From: Notamacropus eugenii
Lineage: Eukaryota; Chordata; Mammalia; Diprotodontia; Macropodidae
DNA length: 64,000 nucleotides
Direction of reading: 5' to 3'
NCBI RefSeq assembly: GCF_028372415.1
Contig: NC_092874.1
Coordinates: 330,974,651-331,038,650 of the forward strand
The notes under the pieces were generated by a model. The model ran no database searches. It saw only the letters and a program-made list of their open reading frames with translations, and was not told where the DNA came from. Below, piece by piece: positions 54,800-64,000 of the stretch; the stretch's first letter is position 1, and every line of letters starts with the position of its first letter. The position numbers and the translations under genes are program-made.

Positions 54800-55066
54800 A
54801 CAACGAATAATAGCTAACATTTATATAGCACTTACAATGTGGCAGGCACTGTGCTAAGCACTTTACCATCATCATTTGCTTTGATCTTCACAACAACCCT
54901 TGGAAATAGGTGCTATTATCCCCATTTTACAGATGAGGAAACGGAAGCAGATAGAGGTCAAGTGACTTGCCCAGGGTCATATATCTAGTAAGTGTCTGAG
55001 GCTGGATTTGAACTTAGGTCTTGACTCCAGTCTTGACTCTATCCACTGAGCCAATGCTATGTGGAC
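54800..55066 (-). repeat. MIR/Ther-1 type SINE, nearly full length
   Basis: 'gctaacatttatatagcact', 'ggcactgtgctaagcacttt', 'cacaacaacccttggaaata', 'ggtgctattatccccatttt', 'tgacttgcccagggtcatat', 'gatttgaacttaggtcttga', 'ctctatccactgagccaatg'. Lies head-to-tail with the MIR before it. Confidence 0.93.
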
Positions 55067-55929
55067 TAGTGAATATATACTGATCCACAATTTTGCTCAT
55101 TTTACTGTAAGACTAGAAATCTCATTCTCATTAAAATTTCTTAGAATTCACAGGACTAAGTATTGTTTCATAGAAACTAACTAATCAGAAACTTAGATAA
55201 CTCAGGGGGAAAAAAGACTCAGAATTCTGTGAATTTTTAAATGTCATTTGTGTCTGTTCTAGAAGTTTTCTTAGACTTAGTTTGTGGATGGACTTGGAAA
55301 TTTCTGTTTCTCAAGCTAATTTAAGACCATAATGACAACCTATTACTTAATTTTAAAAAATGAAGTGTTAATTTCTAAATAAAACAAAAGTTACTGGATT
55401 AACTCACACAGAGAAAGAACTCAAACACAAAGTCCCTCAGTAACTTCTGTAACAGTCTTCATTAGGGCAGTTCATCATATCTAACCTTAGACATAAGAGA
55501 TGGGAGATTAATTTTCAGGTAACAAAAAACAGTAATTAACTGTCATTCTCTTAAAACTGTCATCCTCAGTGGATGGAAAGCAACTTACACTAAGATCAAT
55601 AAAAATATCCTATTAGCTTCTCTTCTTTCCCCCATATTATTTCCAAAGAAAGGATCTTTATTTTTTTCTTGGTTTAGCTTTCAAAATGATTATTACAATT
55701 AGAACTTCCCCTCCATGAGAAAAAAATGAATATTTTCATGCCCAAGAAGACAGGAAATTGTCCATCAGGAAATGGAGTAGTTCATGCCCCTTGCCTTTGT
55801 TCCATGATTCTCTGGGTTGAGAGTGCCCTTTCTGGTAGAATCCAAGATACTTTGCTACAGAGAGCATTGTAGGATTGTGGCACATTGTGGCACAATTTTA
55901 TATAACCCCATCCCTCTCAAATCATAAAT
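55067..55929. other. Mostly unique sequence
   Basis: No gene or repeat recognised. Confidence 0.4.
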
Positions 55930-56052
55930 TTGACAATATCCCCAAGAAGTGACCATCCAGCCCTTACTTAAAATCTTCAGTGACAGTATTTCACTACCTA
56001 CTGAGCCTGCTCATTTCACTTTTGGATAACAGTAATTATTAATATATTTTTT

Positions 56053-56160
56053 TCATCTGTAAAATGAGCTAGAGAAGAAAATGACAAACCACTCTAGTAT
56101 CTTTGCCAAGAAAACCCCCAAAGGGGTCACAAGAGGCAGACCTGACTGAAAATGATTAAA
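56053..56160 (+). repeat. Marsupial SINE 3' half nested in CR1/L3
   Basis: 'tcatctgtaaaatgagctag', 'gtatctttgccaagaaaacc', 'ggggtcacaagaggcagacc', 'tgactgaaaatga'. Confidence 0.9.
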
Positions 56161-56280
56161 CAAGAACAATTATTAATAACTTTTCCTCCCAATAAGTCAA
56201 AATCTGACCCATTATTGTTTCCACTCATTAGTTCTAGGTCTGCACCATGAGACCAAGCAAAAGAGTTCTCATCCTCTAAT

Positions 56281-56408
56281 ATCCTTCGACTGTGGGCTCA
56301 GTGAGAGCAGGGACTGCTTTTTTTTTTTTTGCCTTTGTAGGCTCAGAGCTTAGCACAGAGCTAGGCATTCAGGAAGAGCTTAATAAATGCAAATTGGTGA
56401 ATTGATTC
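56281..56408 (+). mobile_element. L2 LINE 3' end nested in CR1/L3
   Basis: 'gactgtgggctcagtgagag', 'cagggactgc', a T run, 'gcttagcacagagctaggca', 'agagcttaataaatgcaaat', 'tggtgaattga'. Close to the L2 consensus end. Confidence 0.85.
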
Positions 56409-57121
56409 TCCATGAAAATATTCCAGATAGCTGCACATTTTGAATATTCAAATATTTTGAGACAACTATCAAGTCTTCTCCAGAATAAATATTTGATTTC
56501 AATTGATTTTCATAGACAAGGGGTGGAGAACCTGATGAAGAATGAGTCCAGTCTCCTAGCCTCCCTCCTCTAAATGCATTCTCACTGTCAGTTCCCTCTA
56601 AAAGATGGTGTTAAGAATTAAACACAGTCCTCCAGATATGACTTGTCCAGGGTGCATGTGGAACTATCTCCCTAGTTCTGGACTAATAGTTCGTTAATAT
56701 GGTCTAAAATCTTCTTAACATTTATAGTTTTCTTATCACTGTATATCACATTGGACTTGTAATGCTTTAATATCTTTAGGTGATTTTTTTTTTAATTAAC
56801 TGCCTTTTAACGTAATCTGCCCTCCATCCTCACTAGATGCAATTAATGTTTTTGTACTCAAGTTTAGGAATTTAGCTTTATCCTAATTTAATTGTATATT
56901 GTTCACTTTTAGCTTGCAGAAATCTTAGTAGGCCTGGATTCTGTCTTCAACTCTTAATTTTTAAGTGCTGTCAGGAATTCCTAAATCTAGCAACCTGCAG
57001 TAAAGTCCCAATAACTTCACCTTAGTGTAGTGTGATTTCTATTTTACAAAGGATAAAACTGAGATTTGACCAAAGTTTTCTCATTTATCACAATATCCCC
57101 TTTAAATTACAGAAATATGAA

Positions 57122-58615
57122 AGGTGAGTGAAAAAAAAAAATGTGAAGGAAAGTGGTTTAGCCTTGCCGGATCTCAAACTGCATTATAAAGCAGACAATC
57201 CAGTACTGGCTAAGAAGTAGAGTGGTGGATCAGTGAAGTAGAGTAGGCACACATTACATTATGGTAAATGACCACAGTAATCTAGTATATGATAAACCCA
57301 AAGATCAAAGCTTTTAGAACAAAAACTCAGTACTTGACAAAAACTACTGGGAAAACTGGAAAACAGTATGGCAGAAACTAGGTATTTACCATAAGCAAAT
57401 TAGAAGAACATAAAATAGATTATTTGTCAGATCTATAGAAGAGGGAAGAATTTAGGACCAAAGAAAATATAGAGGGCATTAGAAAATGTAAAATGGATAA
57501 TTTCCATTACATAAAATTTAAAAGTTTTTGCACAAACAAAACTAATGCAACCAAAATGAAAAGGAAAGCAGAAAACTGGGGAGGGGGGGAATTGATAAAG
57601 TCCTCATTTCTCAGATATACACAGAACTGAGCCAGATTATAAAAATACAAGTCATTCCCCAATAGATAAATGGGCAAAAGATAAGAACAATGAGCATATA
57701 GTTAAAGAAATCAAAGCTATCTATATTCATATGAAAAAATGCTCAATCACTATTGGTTAGAGAAATGTAAATTAAAACAATTTTGAAGCACTACCTCATA
57801 TCTAGCAAACTGGCTAACATGACAAAAAGGGAAAATACTGGATGTTGGAGGGGTTGTGGGAGAACTGAGACACTAATGTACTATTGGTGGAGTTGTGAAT
57901 AAATCCAATCATTCTGGAGAGCAATCTGGAACTATACCCAGAGCAATAAAACTACGTATGCCCTTTGATCCAGCAATACCACTGCTAGGTCTATATCCCA
58001 AAGATATCCAAAAAAGAGGAAAGGACCTATTTGTACAGAAATATTTATAGCAGCTCTTTTTGTGGTGGCTAAAAATTGGAAATCAATTGGGGAACGGTTA
58101 AACAAGCCATTGTGATGAAATAATATTGTGTTATAAGAAATGACAAGCAGAGTGATTCCAAAAAAACCTGGAAAGATTTACATGAACTGATGCAAAGTGA
58201 AGTAAGCAGAACCAGGGGGATGTTGTACATAGTAATAGCAATATTGTTTGATGAAGAATTGGAAAGACTTGGCTATTCTCGGCAAAACGATGATAAAGAC
58301 AATTCTAAAGGACTAATAGCGAAACTTGCTATTCATCTCCAGAGAAAGAACCAATGTTGAATACAGACTGAAGCACGACATTTTTCACATTCTTTCTTTT
58401 TCTTTTATTCAAGTGTTCTTATACAAAATGACTAACAAGGAAATGTTTCACATTATTGCACATGTATAGCCTATATCTGATTGCTTACCATCTTAGGGAA
58501 GGGAGGCAAGAAGGGAGGGATAGAATTTGGAACTCTAAACTTAAAAAAAAAATGTTAAAAATTGTTTTAACATGTAATTGGCAAAAAATAATATATATTT
58601 TTTTAAATATGAGAG
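57122..58615 (+). mobile_element. L1 ORF2 C-terminal half and 3' UTR
   Basis: 'agccttgccggatctcaaac', 'tgcattataaagcagacaat' translates to 'LPDLKLHYKADNP', the L1 ORF2 'PDLKLYYKA' region. It continues with 'caagtcattccccaatagat', 'ggttagagaaatgtaaatta', 'atttatagcagctctttttg', 'catgaactgatgcaaagtga' and the T-rich 3' UTR, ending A/T-rich. About 1.5 kb, 5'-truncated. It preserves the order best of all L1s here. Confidence 0.93.
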
Positions 58616-59831
58616 AAAGCAGAAATAGATAAGCATTATGGAATTCCTTGACGTAGAGGTAAAGCAGCTGCATAGTTTGGCAGAGAAGAGACTGAGAAAT
58701 AGGGGAAGGAATTGGGGACAGTTGGGAGTGCAATATTCCTGACTCCCTCTCCTCCTGTCCTCCCCACTCCCCTGTGCCATTTCAATCACTGGCACCTCCT
58801 TGCCCCCAATCCCCTAATGCTCTCATGAGAACAGGGTGGAGCTTAATTTCACATCTGCTGTGCCATTTGATTCAAAATAGTCATTTATTACCAGGCTTTC
58901 TGTAAGGAATAACTAATGAAAATGATCGTAAAACATGTTGCAAATGGAAAGTGAGACGTAAGTTCCAAATCATAACAGAACATGCCAACACTGGAGCTAG
59001 TGCCCCAGTCCAGAATCCAGGGTTTGGGGGCTCTGATCCACTAGACTTTGCTGCTTTTTGCAATTTATTTTGGGTACTTTGAAAACCTTGCAAGTCCTTA
59101 AGGCTTAAGCCACAAGTGTAATAACTCCTCTCATATTAAGGATTGTGAGTTTATTCAGTGGGACTTGTGGTTATGACCGTTGCCAAGGTGACTGAGGGAG
59201 TGCATACTGGGACCAGCCTTATTAAGGGGACTCACTTGGTATTGGAAATGACAGGCCTCCATGTGTGCCCTGCCCAAAGGCTGCCAGTCATAAAAAGCTA
59301 ATTTCCATGAAGTAAGACGTGCTGTCATTCTGTGTGGGTCTGTTGTTTTGCTTAACTGAGTCCTTAATATAATTTCTTCTTCTCTTTCCTTCTTCCTCCT
59401 TCTTGTTTTCTTCCTCTTCCTTTTTTATTCCCTCTTTCATCTTTTCTCTTTTCCCTTGTTGGTGTTTTCGTTGCAACCAGTGTGCGTTTCCACTAGGCAG
59501 CAGGGAATGGGACTCACTCCAACTTGTTTTCATTGCATTAGTTCCTGGTGCCTGCAGTTGCAGCTGTCATGACTTCATAACTCTGAAATGGCAATGAGGG
59601 CTGGAAAACAGGGCTTGAATTGTATTCATTTGGTAGAAGGTACCAAGTGTGAAAGAAACCTGGGCCGTCTTGACCTCCTGCTGTATTATTTTTGAAAACT
59701 GCTCTTATCACTCCCTACCTCCTCCTATGGCTTTTAATGTTGGGTATTCTGGAAGAGGTCCAGCCTCTCAGAACCATTAGCCCATGAGGCTCAGTTCACC
59801 CAAGACACAATACATTGCTGAGAAAAATCAG
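58616..59831. other. Repeat-poor sequence
   Basis: About 1.2 kb with only a pyrimidine tract (59370-59460) as low complexity. No gene found: the frames of 64-84 codons lack motifs. Confidence 0.4.
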
Positions 59832-59900
59832 TGTGTGTGTGTATGTATGTGTGTGTGTGTGTGTGTATAATACATGTATACATACACACATATGTCTATC
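59832..59900. repeat. (TG)n/(TATG) microsatellite
   Basis: GTGTGTGT tract with TATG interruptions, then TACATG units. Its left flank recurs inverted beside the (CA)n tract at 62010. Confidence 0.95.
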
Positions 59901-60034
59901 TCTACCTATATCTTTCATGAGGAATTATTTTTGGTCAGGGAAAATTCAGAGACTGGTTTTGATCCTGATGTGATTTAAGTATCATTTTCAGATTCAGAGA
60001 GTTTGGGAATGGAAGAATTAGATCCCCAGCACCT

Positions 60035-60230
60035 AGCGCAAATCAGCAATCATTTATGAAGAGCCTTCCACGTATGGGATATTGTGCTAAGCATGGGGCT
60101 ACACTTACAAGCAGAAAGACAGTCCCTTTGTTCAAGAAACGTAGATTCTAATGGAGGAAGATAGCACATACAGGAAGCTGAAAGCCAGGGAGTGTATGGG
60201 GAAAAGGTGTTGGTGTTGGCAGCATGGTAG
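60035..60230 (+). repeat. Therian dispersed repeat copy
   Basis: 'agcaatcatttatgaagagc', 'gggatattgtgctaagcatg', 'agacagtccctttgttcaag', 'gtagattctaatggaggaag', 'atagcacatacaggaagct'. Confidence 0.65.
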
Positions 60231-61639
60231 AGAAAGTCAAGAGAGTCAGGATAGAGTCTGGAGAGAAATAAAGACATGGTTGGTGTGAGTGTTTTCCTTA
60301 AAGGGAAGGTTTTGGGAGGATAAACTGACCAATTACAGGAAGGGGCTCCAAGGACAGCATGTATTTCTAGCGTGAAAAGTCCAGAGGGAGAGTGAACTTC
60401 CAGGATGAGGAGGTTTATGTGGCATGAAAGAGAAAACCTAGAGCATCAGTAATGGAGTCAATAAATAAATGTTCAGTGACTGACTAACTGACGACAGGGA
60501 ATGATTGTTGAGACTTCTTCTTTTCCTCCCCTTTTCTTTTGTCTCCTTTCCCCATGCACATACATGCTCTTCTAATGAATGAGAAAAGTTCAAACTGAGT
60601 GGTCTGCATTTCCTCTTGTGAGTTCATTCTTTATAGGGCACACTCCTTGAAAACTCTGAGTCTGTGGCATGGTTGTTAAAAGAATTTGGTTGAAATTTCA
60701 ATCTTCCCTGGACATTTCAACACAATCACAGCTGTTTTAGCAGTGGCTGTGGTGGCGGAGAAAATGTGGGAAATGGATTGCTAGTTATTTAGGGAAATAG
60801 GCCAGTGCTTCACACAGATCCTACAGATGTGGGATTTTAAATTATGACTGATTTGTAGATAATTAGTGGTTTAGGTTTTGGTTCAAGGAGGTACTACTGA
60901 TTTGAGATTTAGCAAGCCAGTGTGATTGAGAGGGCTGGACCAACACCATGTGTATTCATAAATCAACAGGTAAGTTTATCAATCAACAGTAAAGAAAGTC
61001 ATTTTATAAGTACAGTTGTTTGTCTCACTTTGTCCAGACTTTGAAACATGTTAACCACCTGGTCCTTAATAATGGGTAAGGTGTCATTCTAACAACAGCG
61101 TTTTAAAATTTATTGGTTTAACTCCGATATTTAAGTTTGAACTTTTGCAGGTAACACCAAAGTGTCTCAGTACAATGTAGAGGGTCATTTCTGTTCCACT
61201 CTATACAAAGTGTGATTTTTAGGAGAATATATAAAAGACTCCAGTATAAAGACAACCTGTTAATTTTTTAAAAGAATAATTGTGCCTTTTATTTTTATTC
61301 AGAATAATTTCTAGCTATAGCCCTATCCCAACCTAGTTTTGACCATACTTTGTAAGAAATTAAGGTAAACAAAAGCAAGAATTTAGAGACTATATCGTAC
61401 TATAACAATGTATCCCCATAGTCACCCACTTCTCTGCCAAGAGATAGCAAATATGTTTCATTATCTGTTCTCTCAGACCAAAATTAATCAATATAATGGC
61501 TATGGGTTTTAATTACTTTTAGTGTTTTTCATATTTTACATTATTATAGTATTATCCTGGTTCTTCTTAGTTCACTCTCTAAGTTCATGCAAGTTTTCTA
61601 ATGTTTCCGTGAATTCCTCATATTTGCTACTTTTTTTGG
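60231..61639. other. Repeat-poor sequence
   Basis: About 1.4 kb with no recognised repeat or gene. Nothing more than candidate conserved noncoding DNA. Confidence 0.4.
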
Positions 61640-61748
61640 TTAGCTCAACAAAAATTCATTAAGCATTTACTATGTATGAGGCTGTACTGGGCTGAAGATA
61701 CAAAACCCGAAAATATCCTGCCCTCTAGGAGCTTACATTTTAATCCCT
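61640..61748 (+). repeat. Therian dispersed repeat fragment
   Basis: 'aaaaattcattaagcattta', 'ctatgtatgaggctgtactg', 'cctgccctctaggagcttac', 'attttaatcccttaa'. Confidence 0.65.
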
Positions 61749-61831
61749 TAATGAGATCTAGGAACTCATTGATATAGTTTTTTTCACTTTAAATGTTTAT
61801 CTTTGATTTTTGCATCATTTAATCTTTTATT

Positions 61832-61940
61832 AAAAAAAAAAATGAAGCTTCATGGAATTGCTTATCACTCCTGTGCAGGGATTGTGCTAGTTTTCTTTGA
61901 ACAGAGAATTTTAGGTCATGTGCTGCTGAAGTGAATGACC
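61832..61940 (-). pseudogene. RNU6: U6 snRNA pseudogene (retrocopy), nearly full length
   Basis: The reverse complement reads GTCATTCACTTCAGCAGCAC, ATGACCTAAAATTCTCTGTT, CAAAGAAAACTAGCACAATC, CCTGCACAGGAGTGATAAGC and AATTCCATGAAGCTTCA, then a T run. This aligns along the whole of U6 (GTGCTCGCTTCGGCAGCACATATACTAAA...). The conserved ACAGAGA box has become 'tcaaaga' and AGC is kept as 'tagca'. No PSE or TATA element at the right spacing upstream, so not a working U6 gene. Confidence 0.88.
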
Positions 61941-62006
61941 ACTAACAATTCTCTTTATTTTGTTTATGTGCCTATGTGAATCCATTTTAGACCAGGGTTG
62001 TTTTGT

Positions 62007-62009
<3 letters not shown>

Positions 62010-62053
<44 letters not shown>
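62010..62053. repeat. (CA)n microsatellite
   Basis: About 22 uninterrupted CA units, the purest array in the window and likely polymorphic. Confidence 0.98.
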
Positions 62054-62055
<2 letters not shown>

Positions 62056-62149
62056 ATTTTTCTCAGCAATATAATCTTCAATCATGAAACACAATTCTGC
62101 ATATGTCTTTGTGTGGGTATATAGAGTTCATAACACTTTAGTACTTCTA

Positions 62150-62440
62150 GTGACTAAGAGATAGCTAAGCAGCATAAGAAATTAAATTCTAGACTTAGAG
62201 CCAGAAAGAACTGAGTTTAAACTCTGCCTCAGATACTTACTAATTGTGTGACCTTGGGTAAATCATGCAGTCTTTTTTTAGCCTCAGTTTCCTCATCTGT
62301 AAAATGTGACTCGTAATAGCATCTACCTCATAGGGTTATTGTGAGACTTAAATCAGATCATAAATAATAAATAAATGAATGAATGAATAAAGCTTTGTTT
62401 TATATCAAAGTGCTATATAAATGTTAGCTATTATTGCCTT
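62150..62440 (+). repeat. tRNA-headed SINE with MIR-like tail
   Basis: 'agcagcataagaaattaaat', 'ctagacttagagccagaaag', 'gtgtgaccttgggtaaatca', 'tttcctcatctgtaaaatgt', 'ctacctcatagggttattgt', 'agtgctatataaatgttagc'. An (AAT/GAAT)n expansion lies at 62365-62390. Confidence 0.88.
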
Positions 62441-62749
62441 GTATGTACTGCATGCCATAGCAGACTATCTTTGTGAATTGCTGAGGTCCTTGACAATTCA
62501 TCTTTTGGTGATGAGCCTCTTTAAACTTACCTAGGCTTGTCTTCAGATGATAGTGATACAATCCATTCTTAAACCTTCACTTGCAGCTTTTCTAGATTAG
62601 TATACCTAAAAGTGTTTATGTTATGTTGACTTAGCCAATAATTTACTCCATGCTTGATTTAAGAATCAATAATTTCATATGTAGTACATATGGGCTTTGG
62701 GATCAGTCTCCCAACTCCAATTCCACTGGTAGGTCAGACCCACAGAGCC
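62441..62749. other. Unassigned sequence
   Basis: Nothing recognised. Confidence 0.3.
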
Positions 62750-62831
62750 AACTATTATCATTCTTGTGCAGGGATTGTGCTAGTTTTCTTTGTACAGAGA
62801 ATTGTCCATGTGCTGCTGAAGTGAATGACCA
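62750..62831 (-). pseudogene. RNU6: U6 snRNA pseudogene, 3'-truncated
   Basis: The reverse complement reads GTCATTCACTTCAGCAGCAC, ATGGACAATTCTCTGTACAA and AGAAAACTAGCACAATCCCT, then GCACAAGAATGATAA, after which similarity stops. It shares with the copy 0.9 kb upstream several departures from normal U6, including the 5' 'GTCATTCAC' and 'AAGAAAACTAGCACAATCC'. Confidence 0.85.
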
Positions 62832-63744
62832 CCAGTAACCCTGATGTCCTCTAGAAACCTTCCCTATTGTGTGTTTCCCATCACCCTCCAACCAATGGAG
62901 ATTAACTTTCCTGCAATATCATCTTTCCAGTGATTATTGCTCCAGTATCAATTGACCCATTGATATCTCCTCAATATCACTGATAATCAATGAATATGTT
63001 ACCTTTTTAAAAAGGTATATTTGCTGAGAAGATAGAGCAAGAAATGAAATACAAAAACTTCTGAAACTGGAAACAAAACTCAAACTTAAAGTGGTTTCAA
63101 CAAACATCCTCTCCCCCACCCCCACCAAGTTCACATTTGAGTGTGGCATAGCGGATAAATGAGTCACTCCTGCTTGCAAGATACGGTGTTGAAATTATTG
63201 AGATGATTCCCTGTTGGGCTGAGTTAAATAGGTCACTCCCTAGGACTGGTTGGCTCATCTGCGGGCTCAACTGTTGTTTCTACTAGTAGACTTGTTGTGG
63301 ACTCCCATTTTAGGACCATTAGTGGTTCTTCCAACTTTTCAAAATCCACAACATGGTGACATCATCCATTCCTTCTCTGGGTACTCATTCTTCTTAGATC
63401 ATAAAAGAGTAAACACATCAGAGGTAGAAGAACTGTAGCCCCAGGTGTTTATGACCACGTGGCAGCCCAGATAGAGAAAGATGAGGCAACTGGTAGCAGT
63501 ACCTCTTGCCTCTCTCCCCACAGTGAAAAGCACTTATAAATCTACTATACCATGTAGCAGTCTGATCTGTAGAAATATAAACCAGATGAAAGCAAAGCAT
63601 GTTATGTATAAATCAAATAATTTCAGAGCTGGAAAGGATTTTAACAATTAATCATCTAAAATCACCAATTATGTATTTGAAGCTTAAAGCATTTATGAAT
63701 TGCATCATAATATTAATAACCATTTCTATATCCATTAAAGGTTT
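62832..63744. other. Mostly unique sequence
   Basis: No gene or firm repeat. 63615-63690 weakly resembles an old SINE ('tcagagctggaaaggatttt'). Confidence 0.35.
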
Positions 63745-63905
63745 GTACAGCTGTTAACATAAATTTTGATTTTAACAACCCAGTGAGGCAGCTACTGTTA
63801 TCATCCCCATTCCACAGATGATAAAATTGAGGCTCAAAGAGCTTGTGTTTCGTCCAAGATCACACAGCAAGCTAATGACAGAGAGATTCAGGTTTCTTGA
63901 ATACT
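63745..63905 (-). repeat. MIR SINE
   Basis: 'aacaacccagtgaggcagct', 'atcatccccattccacagat', 'aaaattgaggctcaaagagc', 'gatcacacagcaagctaatg'. Confidence 0.82.
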
Positions 63906-64000
63906 TTTACTTCTATACTGTTTCCTAAGGACAAATGTCAAGTCTTATATTTAGGTTCAAAAAATCAATTACAAGAATAAAGACTGGCAGAGATCTTTTT

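Larger units (their letters stand above)
55930..57060 (-). mobile_element. CR1/L3-type LINE 3' region, minus strand, interrupted twice
   Basis: On this strand: 'attaaacacagtcctccaga', 'tatgacttgtccagggtgca', 'aactatctccctagttctgg', 'agtttaggaatttagcttta', 'tcctaatttaattgtatatt', 'ctgtcttcaactct'. This is the complement of the CR1/L3 3' region, in the right order but strongly diverged. A SINE piece (56053-56160) and an L2 end (56281-56408) sit inside. Confidence 0.6.

Noticed and set aside
61832-61940. Functional U6 snRNA gene
   Set aside because: The ACAGAGA box is altered and no PSE/TATA arrangement is seen upstream.

Overview
This window reads as repeat-dense, AT-rich intergenic or intronic DNA from a marsupial. 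I found no intact protein-coding gene, no exon I can defend, no CpG island and no functional RNA gene. The marsupial call rests on the repeats. tRNA-headed SINEs whose 3' tail matches the end of an RTE/BovB-type LINE occur about 17 times. L1 3' ends of the form seen in marsupials occur on both strands. They lie beside old L2, CR1/L3, MIR, hAT and mariner remnants. The species cannot be fixed from the sequence alone.

Layout. From 1 to 5 kb lies an L1/HAL1-type 5' half (ORF1 region), split by a segment that carries an RPS5 processed pseudogene, with a TA/GA microsatellite further on. From 5 to 14 kb there are SINEs, hAT and mariner pieces, a short degenerate telomere-like array (8.7 kb), a minus-strand L1 and an RTE fragment. 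From 14 to 23 kb there is a run of L1 3' ends and two copies of an unassigned dispersed repeat (17.4 and 22.3 kb), one with a SINE nested in it. From 23.7 to 24.7 kb is a 5'-truncated EIF5A processed pseudogene with its whole 3' UTR and a poly(A) remnant. From 25 to 32 kb there are hAT elements, CR1/L3 and L2 reverse-transcriptase fragments and SINEs. A GAPDH processed pseudogene lies at 33.4-34.05 kb on the minus strand. From 35 to 43 kb SINEs are sparse between long unique stretches. From 43.9 to 48.6 kb is a cluster of L1 and CR1 fragments. From 51.5 to 55 kb there is a complete small hAT element with target-site duplication, a mariner-like element with long inverted ends, and MIRs. From 55.9 to 58.6 kb is a minus-strand CR1/L3 interrupted by other elements, then a plus-strand L1 3' end. 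From 58.6 to 64 kb the sequence is mostly unique, with two U6 snRNA pseudogenes 0.9 kb apart.

Nothing here works together as a pathway. The window is a record of retrotransposition: L1 could have supplied the machinery for the RPS5, EIF5A, GAPDH and U6 copies, and RTE for the SINEs. The unique stretches near 10.5-11.0, 13.2-13.5, 20-22, 58.7-59.8 and 60.3-61.6 kb are where a conserved regulatory element would most plausibly lie, but a single sequence cannot show conservation. I did not recognise any LTR or retroviral element. I did not find a new biological system; the findings are mostly about repeat history.
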